Notes under the pieces: model-generated
What the model saw: the letters and a program-made list of their open reading frames with translations, nothing else
What the model was told of the DNA's origin: nothing
Database searches by the model: none
Source: Haliotis asinina
Taxonomy: Eukaryota; Mollusca; Gastropoda; Lepetellida; Haliotidae
DNA: 64,000 nt
Reading direction: 5' to 3'
Assembly: GCF_037392515.1 (NCBI RefSeq)
Contig: NC_090291.1
Location: forward strand, 1,018,501-1,082,500
Program-made: the position numbers and the translations under genes
Shown: piece after piece, positions 22,901 to 33,393 of the stretch
Layout of the letters: the number at the start of each line of letters is the position of its first letter
Position numbering within the stretch: position 1 is the first letter of the stretch

Positions 22901-25900
22901 ACAATAGGTATTTCATGAGAAGTAGTATTACGATGATGGTCGTGGACTCCATGGTAATAAGACAATAGGTATTTCATGAGAAGTAGTATTACGATGATGG
23001 TCGTGGACTCCATGGTAATAAGACAATAGGTATTTCATGAGAAGTAGTATTACGATCATGGTCGTGGACTCCATGGTAATAAGACAATAGGTATTTCATG
23101 AGAAGTAGTATTACGATCATGGTCGTGGACTCCATGGTAATAAGACAATAGGTGTTTCATGAGAAGTAGTATTACGATGATGGTCGTGGACTCCATGGTA
23201 ATAAGACAATAGGTGTTTCATGAGAAGTAGTATTACGATGATGGTCGTGGACTCCATGGTAATAAGACAATAGGTGTTTCATGAGAAGTAGTATTACGAT
23301 GATGGTCGTGGACTCCATGGTAATAAGACAATAGGTGTTTCATGAGAAGTAGTATTACGATCATGGTCGTGGACTCCATGGTAATAAGACAATAGGTGTT
23401 TCATGAGAAGTAGTATTACGATCATGGTCGTGGACTCCATGGTAATAAGACAATAGGTATTTCATGAGAAGTAGTATTACGATCATGGTCGTGGACTCCA
23501 TGGTAATAAGACAATAGGTATTTCATGAGAAGTAGTATTACGATGATGGTCGTGGACTCCATGGTAATAAGACAATAGGTATTTCATGAGAAGTAGTATT
23601 ACGATCATGGTCGTGGACTCCATGGTAATAAGACAATAGGTATTTCATGAGAAGTAGCATTACGATCATGGTCGTGGACTCCATGGTAATAAGACAATAG
23701 GTATTTCATGAGAAGTAGTATTACGATCATGGTCGTGGACTCCATGGTAATAAGGCTGGGACGACAGACACCAGCACCGACGTTGTTGGGTCGTTCTAGG
23801 ACCATGATCGGAACCCAAGGCAAGCCTCGACTGGATCCATGCTTTGACCACAGGGCCCACTCAGATCTAGGCTATTCACTTGCACGAAGATCTCTGAATA
23901 TATCGATCAAAGATTGGCGGGAAATTAATTACATATAGTCTTCTCATGAGTATAATCATGGTGACGTGTAAAACACTAATAAAAGCGCCACCATCGCGTA
24001 ATCCATCGCGTAATCTAAGGCCCACCGACGGATTCAGTCTGTCTGACGATGAAAACACCCTTATACCTTCCGCACAACAATGTGGACACATGACAAGAAG
24101 TCGTCCCCAAGTTGAACTGGATTATTGATCTGGTCCTGACCTACCTCTATGTCGCCATGGATGAGAATGGTTATATCTTCGAACTAAAACATAATGGGGC
24201 TCTACTGGATGGTTTTATTCCGTTCAACAAAATGACGGTGTACGTATCATTTTATCAGATCAAACAGGCAATATGCTAGTCACCCGTCGGGACCCGAATA
24301 TATATTGATACAGTTAAAAGAAAATAATCATTATGAAATCCTGGAAACGTGGATCAAATGATACAAAGTTCTACACTTATTATTGAAATCTTTCTCCCCA
24401 CATGAGAGGTACCAATTCTAAATGGCCTATAAATATGCTGGCATGATGGCCATCATTATACATACAACCAGGAAGAACCGCCACAAGCCTGGAGGGAATC
24501 ACAGACATCAAATGATGTCTGACGCGACCCTCGCTGTTTTTACTGGGTGCTTGGAGGCTTACATCCTATCAGTAAGTCTCTAGGCTGAATGTGTGACAAA
24601 ACCATCATCGTAATACTACTTTAGAAGAAAGTAGCCTGTCTTGTCAAAACTAATGCATACTGTCGCAGTGTTAAAGTTTTCATTGCAGTCTTGATATTGT
24701 TTTTAAAACTCCATAGCTAAAGAATTTCTGATTTACAATTATGGCCTGCATCCATTTTCTTTCGAAAATGTCTCACTTTTTCATTGATTAAAGGCGAAGA
24801 CATAGCCTGTTAAATGTATTTGTTTTAGAGTATTTGGAAGCGCTTAATGAAATTATTTGTGTGTGTGTGTGTCCTTACCAACAGTTTGGATATGTAGAGA
24901 CAGCATTGAGTTGCATAGACGACCTCCTGCCACGGAAGTTTCACACTAGACATATTCAGCCCATAATGGCCTTTGTCTTCATGACAGCTGTGTTCACTGC
25001 AGGCCTTGTCTTCACCACACACGTAAGTGATGTTTTGTAATATAACCTGACACACTAAGAGACAAGCATAGATACACACACTCACTCATAGGACACCCTA
25101 CATATAGAGGATATTACATGGGTGTCCATGCCATACTATACTATCAACAAAAACAAAAGAAACGCATTGGCGATTTGTATTTCTAAAAATCCATTAAGTA
25201 CCTCTTGTGTTAAAACGATCGTCCAGATATGCAACAAAAGTGTTGATAACATGTTTGTACACAACTGCTCAAGTATAAAATCGATTTACCTCAAAATGTT
25301 GATTTTGATGAGATATCTTACAAGGATTAGAAAGGCATCGCCACAAAGCAACAGAAATCACCTTCTAGTTAAAATTGTGCATCGGAGTGTTCACTGCCTG
25401 TCAGTATAAATCCAGAGTACTTTCAGAAATTGGCATTCGTTTTGAAAGAGTTTCAAGGTCAAATCACTACGTCACGTATTCACGATATTCTGCGACACGT
25501 AATATCGCCATTGAACGAATGCATGATGTAGATTACCAAAATAGTCTGAGCAAGATATCATGGCTTGCAGCTCGTTGCAACCAAACAGGTATAGCAAATG
25601 ACCATCGCCGTACAGACAGACCTCGAGTTACCACTGCTGCCCAAGATCGGTACATCCGGGTACTTTAGTTGCGCGATTGCATTTCAGCCGGTGAGAGCAC
25701 ACTTGGCAGGTTGCCTGGACTACAGAAGATATCCAGTCTAACTGAAACGGAAACAGGTTAAAAGAGATCTGGTCTGAGAACCAGCCAGGAAGCCCGACAT
25801 CGGGGTCGTGCTGCGTCGGCACCATCGTGCTCGACGTCTCCATTATCTAAAAGCATCCACTTGGTTGTATAGACATTACATTCTTCTAAACTGGTGTAAC

Positions 25901-28900
25901 ATGTCATGCACTAATTTTTATTTGCGGACGATTTATACATGTTGTTTGGAAATGCAACATTTTCGCAACAGATTTCCCGTCTATGTGTTTCTTCCTTTTT
26001 TTCTTTTCTTTTTTGATGGTATATGTTTACGACACGTGTGCATAAATGTTGGTATTTCTCGAGCGAGAGAGAGGGATTTAAGCACGAATGTCGTAAACGT
26101 GGTATGATATGGGCACAAATATGATATTCTATTTATTGCCGAAATCGTCAAATTTAGGAAAGTATACCCAAATCTACTTTCAAACATGGACTGGCTACCC
26201 GCTGCCACCGCGTGAAAAACGTTATAGAATAAACGTGACATCATTGATTTGTTCATGACGTTACGTCACCATGACAAAGTGATGTCTTGCCCAAGGGCAT
26301 CATATGAAATATTTTAACCGCCTCGTAGGTATTAAATATACATATTTCCTCTTTCGAGGGGGGAGTGTACGTGTTCCAGGTGGTGGACTGGTACATGGGA
26401 GCAGTGGCCTGTTTCGTGATTGCCATACTAGAGTGTGTGGCTGTTGGCTGGTTCTACGGTAAGTACACCAGGAACATGTACAAGTGTGTTGGAAATACTT
26501 TACACTGAATCATGATGTGTCACTGAACCTTAAAAAATGAATGTCAATATTTCTGTAGACCAGCATATTATTACTGCCACAAACCACATGACCTCACTTC
26601 GGCTAAGGTAATTTCCAACTGCTTCTAGCTGCCTATACTATTCGCCTATATGCTTGTGACATTAGTGTGTAAATCTGACTCAAATGTTCTTCATGTGTCC
26701 GTTAATAAGGCGCAGGGCGGTTCTCTGCTGATGTGGAGAGTATGGTTGGAAAACGTCTCCCTGTACTCTACAAATGTGTGTGCTTCATCGTCCTTCCCAT
26801 TTTGTTACTTGTAAGTATGATGTGAGGTGACCTGGTTGTCTGAATTGAGTTTTATTATCAAATTCGACAATATTTGCGCGAGTGTAAATGTGTGTGCGTG
26901 CGTGTGGTTGCTGGTTGTAGCCTTGACTGAGGAGACCCGTAAAGATCCGGGTCAGAATATTGGCCTTCAGCAACCTATCCTTGTCGTAAGAGGCGGCTAA
27001 CGGGATCAGATGGTAGGGCCTGCTGACTTGGGTGACACACGTCATCGGTTCCCAATTCCGCAGATCGGTGATCATGCTGTTTGATGACTGAGCTATCTGG
27101 TCCAGACTCGATTATTTACAGACCGCTGCCATTCAGCTGGAATATTGCTGTGTGCGGCGTAAAACTAAACTCAGTTGCCTTAAGCAATGTGTTTAGAGTT
27201 AGACAGCCGTTACCTAATTAAATGCCAGCCACCAAGACAACAATCAGTTTCTTTTAAGGACTGGGGACGGGTATGTCGTTACGTGCATGTGTCAAAACCT
27301 ATATGAAAACATTCAGAAATATCAGTAGGACACAGGCCTTGGGAATAATGGTTTTATTCATGTGATATATACATTTAGTACCCTTAGATAAATTTGTCGT
27401 CTCTGATTGGTTTATAACCAAAGCATACGAGACCATGTGGGTGGATTTGCCAGGATGTTCTAACCGTAACCTCCAAGAAGACTCGTCTCCCTGCTGATGC
27501 TTGTTGTGTACGACAATACGTCAAACCAGTCAGAACGCGCGTGATGATTACCATGCTCTGATAAAATAATCCCCTGTACTTAAATGGGTTATGGCATTAT
27601 ATTATTGTTTTAAAATCATATTGAAAATACTAAGAACGTAGCTATCGTAGCACAATTGGGCTATCTAATGTAAAGTTTTTATAAGAACCACACATTTGAC
27701 GGTGAAAAAACCACGAACGTGTATTTGTTGACAACGGCACTCACTGGTCTAAGTGAATGCATTTCTCACGATCTTGCGGGTTTCTTATGGTGATTGGACG
27801 TGCGCTTCCAACAGTTTTAGAAAATGTAATGTACATCTGTATGTAACTAATCAAATTTCATCTTTAACACTGGACATACATTTCACATGCCTGCGAATAT
27901 CTTAGTGTGACGTTTTGGTTTTTGTTTTTTGGCTTTTTTTTTTTGCTCTTTGTGTTGTTTTTTCTGGGGGAGGGGGGGTGGGGTGGGGTGGGGTGGTCAT
28001 TCATATATTCTTCAACGAATTCATTTAAATTCCACTTGGGGTATGACAGCGAGGTTACACTCGTGAATGTCCATTTTCAGGAATATTTTAAAGTAATGTT
28101 TGAGTTCCTGATTTAGGATTCTATGTAGCTTTTATAAATGTGGTTTACATAGTATCCATTCCTATTTGTGGTTATTACACCACGTTTAGAAACATAATTG
28201 GAATTGTGACGTGAACATCTGGAAATAATTACGTCAGAATATGTCTTTAACAAAGACGTTTTCCACCTTCTTTTAGTTGTATCAAAGAGGTTTAATTCTT
28301 TAAAATAAATAAGCAAAACACAAAAACAGCAATACAATGCATGAGTCCTTCGGTGATATTAAGTACCACTGGAATCAAGTAGGAATAGAGTTGAACTTAT
28401 TGTTTTGGTTTAAAGTAGTTCTGATGTTCATGCACCAATATGAAACCCTTCCCGAGGGGCACGATTCGCTCTTTGGCTTGTCCCGGAATAGAACTAGTAG
28501 TCATGCATGCTACACCTGGTCAAATCTGTCACTTGACACACTACACGGGTTGTACGAATGACCTTGACCTTCAGATGGAAGGTGGCTGCCAAACGCTTAT
28601 CTCTTCGAATTTTTAGAATTATGAGTATAAACTGATAAATAAAATTGTTGCAGTATATATGTTTATGTCAATAAACATATCCAAAAAATAAAATGTTTCT
28701 GTATTTCGCTTGCGATCATCTTTTAAACTAATCCATCCCGAGTTATCTCCCTTTATAACCTTTGTTGAAATATCATGGCGAAATGTTTGCGTCTCACTCT
28801 GCCGAAGGTTGAATATTCTCATTTATAAATAAAAAGATCTTGTAAATTTACCAGCTCATTTTGTGATTATCTAATAATATGGCTGTCATTTGTTGACAGG

Positions 28901-30254
28901 CATTTACATATCATATTTATGTATTATGAATTTAGAACTAGCTTTGGTCACGATATCTTAAAACTTAGCTCACTTAAGCACTGAATTTACAAGGGCCGTC
29001 CAGTCCCGCACGCCCTTTAAAAACACAGCGTAAGCGTGTATTTCACTTACTGAAACTAAAAACTTACATAACTGTATCAGTATCATCATTCATGGCTTAA
29101 AGTTTAATGATACTTTAATTAAATTGCATGTGTATATTGCGGTGTGACGAGCTCACATTTTACCCCTTACCTAGTTACCTAAATGTCACTTGAACTAATG
29201 TTGGTCAGGATTACGCCATGTGTCGTATGTGTCAACGCTGAATTTACGTTTCTCAACAGACGAATGGTTGATTAGTCTCATTGGATTGCAGTTCGAGGAA
29301 GTCAATTTTTGAACCACTGATGGCACTTTAGTAAATCCGTCAGATCGGAGGCTTGACACATTAGACTGTGCAAAACGTGGAGCAGTACTTTACTAGTATC
29401 GCGTAGATCCTGGCTTTTACAGCCAGACAAGGTGATGCAGATGTCAGACATTTCTCACTTTAGCAAGAGCGTTCAACTCCATCAAAGAAAGAAATTCGAA
29501 TCCTGTAACACCAAACGACAAACTTATTGTAGTAACCTTACGTTTCCCTTCAGGTCGCCTTGATTTTCACTGTGGCTTCCTATAATCCACCAACATATGG
29601 CGAGTACAGGTACCCCGGATCTGCCGTCGTCTTCGGCTGGTTTATTGCCCTCGTGTCCGTCGTTCCTATACCAGTTACCATGGTGATACAAATACACAAG
29701 ATGGAAGGATCCCTGGCACAGGTTGGTATTCCATACCATTACGTGTTATATCAGTACTACTGGAATATCAAAAGTGTGAGGGACTGAGAGTGAGTGTTTG
29801 AGTTAAAATTCCTCGTCACATCGGCAATATTTCAACCATATCGTGAGGAGAGAACTTCAAACAGTAATTAAAAAGTATGAAATATGTATGCATAAATGTT
29901 ATCAAATCCTGTCGCCAAAGGACAGCACAATCACTAGTACAACACATTGTATTTACAACTACATAGTGAGCATATAAACTAGTAGACTGTAACGTGACAG
30001 CACAATAGAAAAATGGGCTATTGATCAAAAGCAACTGACTAAGAACACATTGTCTGCACGTTTGTATGTGGGTTGTTGGCATATGGCCTTTTAGCGTACT
30101 CTTCTGCAACCCTCTGTACAATCTGTTTCAGCGTGTGAAAGCAGCCATGACGCCAACGTCTGTATGGCTGAGATACAGAGAGAGACATGGAGTAGAAGAC
30201 AAGACAGAATCCAGATCCTTGAAGGACAACTTCCTGTTTATAATGGGGCGATAG
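13862..30254 (+). CDS. SLC6-family sodium-coupled transporter, paralogue A (complete, 14 coding exons)
   Basis: Exons join at 13862-13915, 14076-14223, 14659-14790, 16851-17166, 17435-17567, 18238-18372, 18815-18918, 19579-19703, 20340-20452, 24885-25022, 26359-26458, 26710-26810, 29554-29721 and 30132-30254. All have GT-AG borders and matching phases, giving 629 residues, a usual length for the family. Twelve membrane segments are visible. Family hallmarks: TM1 [37 protein letters not shown] in TM2, the two EL2 cysteines ([12 protein letters not shown]), YY in TM3, FFSVGTAWG in TM6, [12 protein letters not shown] and VVDS in TM8, [12 protein letters not shown] before TM10. Members import amino acids or amines with Na+ (often Cl-) across the plasma membrane. 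The TM6 sequence resembles glycine transporters, but the substrate is not established. Oddity: the TM7 Asn of the Na1 site is Gly. The exon 9 donor is embedded in a 55-copy minisatellite. Confidence 0.95.
14076..14223 (+). CDS. Transporter A exon 2 (N-terminal tail and TM1)
   Basis: Acceptor atttgcag, donor gtaagt, ends in phase 1. Codes KPQWSNKFQ and then the sodium-binding TM1 [14 protein letters not shown] up to NGGG. Trp is present after GNL, unlike in paralogue B. Confidence 0.95.
14659..14790 (+). CDS. Transporter A exon 3 (TM2 and first intracellular loop)
   Basis: Acceptor ctgcacag, donor gtaatg, phase 1 to phase 1. Codes AFLIPYF (with the Tyr that contacts chloride in animal SLC6 proteins), [18 protein letters not shown] and [10 protein letters not shown]. 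It has the same 132-bp length as in B. Confidence 0.95.
15488..16825. repeat. 64-bp minisatellite in intron 3 of transporter A (about 21 copies)
   Basis: Unit boundaries recur every 64 bp (for example gtaatgcaag at 15544, 15608 and so on to 16804), except one copy near 15864-15907 that is 20 bp short. Two variant sites (g/a before taatgc, c/t in aa[c/t]tgtcg) are shuffled among copies. Each unit holds a donor-like aagaagtaagat and an acceptor-like cgtcattcttcag. The array stops about 25 bp before exon 4. Confidence 0.95.
16851..17166 (+). CDS. Transporter A exon 4 (TM3 and large extracellular loop 2)
   Basis: Acceptor acatttccag, donor gtgagt, ends in phase 2. Codes TM3 with [20 protein letters not shown] and then loop 2, with the disulfide cysteines in [13 protein letters not shown] and several possible N-glycosylation sites (NIS, NTT, NRT). 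Ends EEFWQ. Confidence 0.95.
17435..17567 (+). CDS. Transporter A exon 5 (end of loop 2 and TM4)
   Basis: Acceptor cattccag, donor gtatca, ends in phase 0. Codes [36 protein letters not shown] and KSLGK. The first bases of the intron (gtatcaattta) are shared with B, where this junction has been multiplied; here it is single. Confidence 0.95.
18238..18372 (+). CDS. Transporter A exon 6 (TM5 and start of loop 3)
   Basis: Acceptor tgtccacag, donor gtgtgt, phase 0, 45 codons. Codes [39 protein letters not shown] and EHPQ. Matches the family pattern PGA..GI.FYL.P. Confidence 0.95.
18815..18918 (+). CDS. Transporter A exon 7 (TM6, substrate and sodium site)
   Basis: Acceptor ctctgcag, donor gtatat, ends in phase 2. 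Codes [18 protein letters not shown] and [15 protein letters not shown]. The Ser of FFS is the conserved Na1/Cl- ligand position, and the AWG resembles the GlyT branch. Confidence 0.95.
19005..19350 (-). repeat. Dispersed repeat copy in intron 7 of transporter A (inverted relative to 44.6-45.05 kb)
   Basis: On the minus strand it shares, in the same order, blocks with 44565-45050: gcgctatatata/gcgcacgt, 'gcttgctcaaggcgctggta' then tttgtt, 'atcaatctcaactcc', 'gcgcaccgagttt', and 'aagtgcacagggt'-like ends. It is probably a short interspersed element of unknown class. Confidence 0.6.
19579..19703 (+). CDS. Transporter A exon 8 (TM7)
   Basis: Acceptor gactgacag, donor gtgagt, ends in phase 1. 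Codes [19 protein letters not shown] and [13 protein letters not shown]. Where nearly all animal SLC6 proteins have Asn (N-x-x-T-S), this has Gly followed by Glu (codons 19604-19609). Confidence 0.95.
20340..20452 (+). CDS. Transporter A exon 9 (loop 4 and start of TM8)
   Basis: Acceptor attttgcag, first donor gtaata at 20453, ends in phase 0. Codes [19 protein letters not shown] and [16 protein letters not shown]. The last 20 or so exon bases plus the donor form part of a 61-bp unit that is then repeated 54 times downstream. I choose the first donor because read-through meets a stop (VIRQ*). Confidence 0.92.
20432..23756. repeat. 61-bp minisatellite spanning the exon 9 donor of transporter A
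   Basis: The unit holds the end of exon 9 (tggtcgtggactccatg), its donor (gtaataag) and about 36 bp of intron (acaataggtatttcatgaga...). The first donor GT is at 20453 and the last at 23747; the distance of 3294 bp is exactly 54 x 61. Copies are almost identical, with two main variable sites (cgat[g/c]atgg and ggt[a/g]tttc). The last copy ends in taaggctggg, where unique intron sequence starts. Every copy I read keeps the donor intact. Confidence 0.97.
23757..24884. other. Remainder of intron 9 of transporter A
   Basis: Unique AT-rich sequence with a short GT run next to the exon 10 acceptor (24861-24872). No further gene or transposon signature is seen. Confidence 0.6.
24885..25022 (+). CDS. 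Transporter A exon 10 (end of TM8, TM9)
   Basis: Acceptor ccaacag, donor gtaagt, phase 0, 46 codons. Codes [34 protein letters not shown] and LVFTTH. Joined to exon 9 it gives VVDSM-FGYVE, the usual TM8 pattern D-S-x-F. Confidence 0.95.
25125..25860 (+). mobile_element. Tc1-like transposon remnant in intron 10 of transporter A
   Basis: The left part carries accacaaaag-like terminal sequence (aacaaaaacaaaagaaacgc), similar to the end at about 41625. The frame 25375-25668 contains [19 protein letters not shown] and QDRYIRV, matching the linker and RY-I-R pattern in the N-terminal half of Tc1-family transposases. An [10 protein letters not shown] piece follows near 25810. Frameshifts and stops are present and the catalytic half is missing. 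The borders are approximate. Confidence 0.65.
26359..26458 (+). CDS. Transporter A exon 11 (TM10)
   Basis: Acceptor ctctttcgag, donor gtaagt, ends in phase 1. Codes [19 protein letters not shown] and [16 protein letters not shown]-x-Y-x-F-x2-x-D-x-Y is a family signature. Confidence 0.95.
26710..26810 (+). CDS. Transporter A exon 12 (loop 5 and start of TM11)
   Basis: Acceptor gttaataag (weak pyrimidine tract), donor gtaagt. Codes [17 protein letters not shown] and [15 protein letters not shown]. Length (101 bp) and phase equal those of B exon 12. Confidence 0.93.
26926..27175 (+). mobile_element. SINE copy in intron 12 of transporter A
   Basis: Nearly full-length family member: gacccgtaaagatccgggtc, cagcaacc...cttgtcgtaagaggcg, 'ctaacgggatcagatgg', 'tcatcggttcccaatt', 'gtccagactcgattattt', ending 'gtgcggcgtaaaactaaact'. 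Confidence 0.85.
27176..29553. other. Remainder of intron 12 of transporter A
   Basis: No gene recognised. It contains a G-rich tract at 27966-27996 (repeated GGGGTGGGGT) next to a T-rich run, which could form a G-quadruplex on the coding strand. Confidence 0.5.
29554..29721 (+). CDS. Transporter A exon 13 (TM11-TM12)
   Basis: Acceptor cccttcag, donor gttggt, phase 0, 56 codons. Codes [20 protein letters not shown], then [18 protein letters not shown] and [15 protein letters not shown]. The equivalent exon of paralogue B is outside the window. Confidence 0.95.
29787..29860 (-). mobile_element. LINE 3'-tail scrap in intron 13
   Basis: gagtgagtgt...'cgtcacatcggcaatattt' then aaccatatcgtgagga is the inverted counterpart of the LINE tail at about 38710-38760 (cgtcacgatatggctgaaac...gccgatgtgacg). 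A similar, more decayed scrap is near 19835-19866. Confidence 0.6.
30132..30254 (+). CDS. Transporter A exon 14 (cytosolic C terminus, stop)
   Basis: Acceptor ctgtttcag. Codes [20 protein letters not shown], then a charged tail ending FLFIMGR and TAG at 30252-30254. A possible poly(A) signal AATAAA lies at about 30721. Confidence 0.92.
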   Translation, partial: RVKAAMTPTSVWLRYRERHGVEDKTESRSLKDNFLFIMGR

Positions 30255-30352
30255 ATACAACGAAAACACACAATAATGAGTCACAAAAAGACCCACTATT
30301 TTAAACATTATTTCTGCACGAAGTTAGATTTCTGTCACACATATTAGAATAT

Positions 30353-30475
30353 GGGGGCGGTGGGGTAACCAAATGGTTAAGGCGTTGCTCTTCACGCTGA
30401 AGACCCAATGTTTGAAGCCGATTTTGTACATCCCCCGCTGTGATACTAGTAGAATGTTGAAAAGTGCGAGGTACA
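30353..30475 (+). mobile_element. Decayed tRNA-headed SINE
   Basis: gcggtggggtaaccaaatgg then ttaaggcgtt...cacgctgaagaccca matches the tRNA-derived head seen inverted at 47712-47880, and cccccgctgtgatactag matches its central block. Confidence 0.65.
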
Positions 30476-30479
30476 GGGC

Positions 30480-32795
30480 GTTTTCATGCATTTACACAGT
30501 TGAATAGTTGATTTGCAACGGTTGTCAGCACGTTTTGCATTTCTCTGTGGAGGGAACTGTACTAGAGCATGACAAAGTTGAACAAATGAATGAAGACAGA
30601 CAGATTTAGATAATATACTTACCAGACTCCAAACGGCAGTACAATAATTCAAATATCAGAGTTACAAATATACAACTACTATGAAATTCAAAAACATCTT
30701 AATAATGAAAGACAATACCAAATAAAAACAGGTATGCCAACAACTGACTACATTACACTACCAGTAATAACATTTCAACTTTTGACAAACTATTTTTCAA
30801 AAAAAATTTCTGATAATCCTATTTTTGTTAAATTCAATACTTAAATGATAGTTATTGTTAAAAACTTCCTTCACTGCCTTGACAAAGAAATGACAAAGCA
30901 CAGATATTCTACAGATCCACATATTCTTTCTCATGGTCTTTTGTTATCCGGAGGAACCTATCTCGTAATATTACATATTAAGCCAGAGCTTTTATTGAAA
31001 AAACACATTGTCTCAGTATATACTTGAAAAACTTGAAAATTATGCTTCTGACTGTTGAACAAAATACTTGTTGACCATGATGGTGTTCCTGTATAAAGTA
31101 ACTGATGTTCTAATGAAAATCTGAAAAGAATTCCTAGAGAGGACCAAATGTCTGCCAAATACCAGTGAGTCTTGCTGAACAAAAATATGGCACCTCTTAG
31201 AATTAGGAATTCCGCTCCTACATTTAGTACAGTATATATGTAGTTGGTATATGTAACATTTGCTGGACTTGTGTGCCGACCTATAGAAGTCTTCATATTC
31301 ATCCACACTAAATATTTGTTTTACCTTGAATTGAATTGAATTCGCTCTCTACTCTCCGCTTGTGAAAGAAAATAATAAAATAAAAAAAACAACCTAGTTT
31401 ATTATGATGCTTTTGTTTGTTGATTTCCAAATTGAAACAATCTGCTTGTTTGCATGAAAATTTGCCTAGCAAAGCCTACTTTCAACACAATACAGGTTGT
31501 TGGGGTCAGATTGATCTATTACCTTTCACCTACTTGGTTCATAGATTATCAGAGTGTTATGATGTGTTGATTTCAAATCAATACGAGAGAGAAAATTTAC
31601 TTTTACGCCGCACTCAGCAATATTCCAGCTATATGGCTACGGTCTGTAATTAAACAAGTATGGACCAGACTCAGTGATCAAGAGAATGATTGTCTACGCA
31701 ATGGAATACAATGACATGTGCCAAGCAACGAGGAACACAATTTTTATTTCTCATGGCAAAATCAATTCTGTGACCCATGCAACAATCTTGTTTAACGGAT
31801 TGGTGTCGGATGCATTAGAAGATTTGACGAAATAGCACAGATACAAAAAGTAGAATATCTGATGCTGAAAGTTTGTTTCAGTTATTGCCAATTTATTTTT
31901 CTCGGAATGGACGTTTTCTAGAATGATTGGTGTGGTCGGAAATGGCCTTTCGTCACATACTGCGATTATTGTGACTAAATGTTGCGTTGTGACAGAAATT
32001 CCTAATTTGTTGTTCATGACCCGAATTCCATCCCAGCGCTGGGCACATCGTGTGTTGGACCATAGCTCCGCTTGGATGGAATGGATTCATTTATCGTAAC
32101 AGCTGTAATCTGTTCCTTAACAGTATCACAACATTCACTCACATGCAAGATATGTATCAAACATGCACACATGTCACGATTAAAATTTCCACTAAATGAC
32201 TTGACAGAGAACTTAGGATTTTTGCGGTTTTAGAAGGTTATCTACCATTGTAAATTCTGAAATCCTAAAGACTGTCAATGACATTATTGCTGTTATGACC
32301 CACATGATGCCACACGACTGTGGGAAGAGGTAAATATTTCAGGTCGGTAGAGGTAAATATTTCATTTGCAACCGTTGGTTGCTATCATAACTAATATAGG
32401 CGATTTCTCCCCCATTGCATCTTTCACGAGGAGATCTTCCACATACAGACCGCTTTATTGTCCCCGAGCAGAAGCTTCACGCACCTGAACACCTCCTGTG
32501 GCCCACACTACCTCACAGTAGTTTTCATTATGTAACCACCTCATAGTATTATAGTATAGTATGACCAGAAAGTACTGCGAATTTCAGGAATATTGTAATT
32601 GGATATCTAGTATAAACAACCGAGAACATTCATCCAAGAGAGACAACTCCGTTAATCCTTTTTCAATGGTTTGGGAAGAGTTATCAACCCGTGCTTACTT
32701 GTTAAGGGCAGCGCATGCTTGAAAACGATATAAGAAGCCATACCGAAACAGCGCATCATAGAAATAAAGACGTTGTTGTCCATAACGTATTATAG
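30480..32795. other. Intergenic stretch 3' of transporter A
   Basis: No gene recognised, apart from an inverted SINE scrap at 31601-31715 listed separately. A 116-codon minus-strand frame (30958-31308) overlaps another open frame and has no recognisable motif. Confidence 0.4.
31601..31715 (-). mobile_element. SINE fragment, inverted
   Basis: ttttacgccgcactcagcaa, then tattccagctatatgg and 'tctgtaattaaacaagt', is the reverse of the family 3' end seen at 27090-27170. The copy is truncated. Confidence 0.75.
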
Positions 32796-33393
32796 GCACC
32801 CGTGAACGGCCACCTCCTCGGGGTGGGTGCTGGGTAACGCCAAGAGCCGTTCAAACCCCCGTGTGGACCCGGGTCAACTAGGTCCATAGCACCCCATTGC
32901 TGGTTGCAAGGAGCAACCGAATTTGCTCAACCTGTTTGCCGTGGGTTGCGTCCCGTGTTGGTGGAGGACGTTAGTCTGGTGGTTGAGGGCAGTAGGAGCC
33001 TGAACTGTGTTCCTGTTGCTCAACACACCACTTTGGCCCTTACTTCACCTAGACGGGTGGTATAGAATCGGCCCGATTCTATCAATCGGCTTGTCACGCT
33101 AAGCCCTGTGTATGGACTTGTACGTCACTGCACAAATTTAATTTGAAAATGTTTTACATTTGGACTTGGTACATTTATGCATATCAAATGTCAATGATTT
33201 GCAATATGCTGTTTTGCCCTTTGCCTAGAGTCTTATGCCAGAAGGCGGTGGCTCATGGGCCAATCTGGTGGATTAGATATTTATAACTCTTCTGCTGGAG
33301 TATATCATCCGAGTATCCTTGGTGCTGCAAGTTGGAGACCCACTTGTTTTTAGCATTGTCCTTGTGATACTCCGTGGTGGGTGGGGAGCTCGG

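Noticed and set aside
20432..23756. CRISPR-like regular array
   Set aside because: The whole 61-bp unit repeats with no unique spacers, and the setting is eukaryotic with an exon border in the unit; it is a minisatellite.
30958..31308. 116-codon minus-strand gene
   Set aside because: Overlapping alternative frame, hydrophobic by composition only, no recognisable family.
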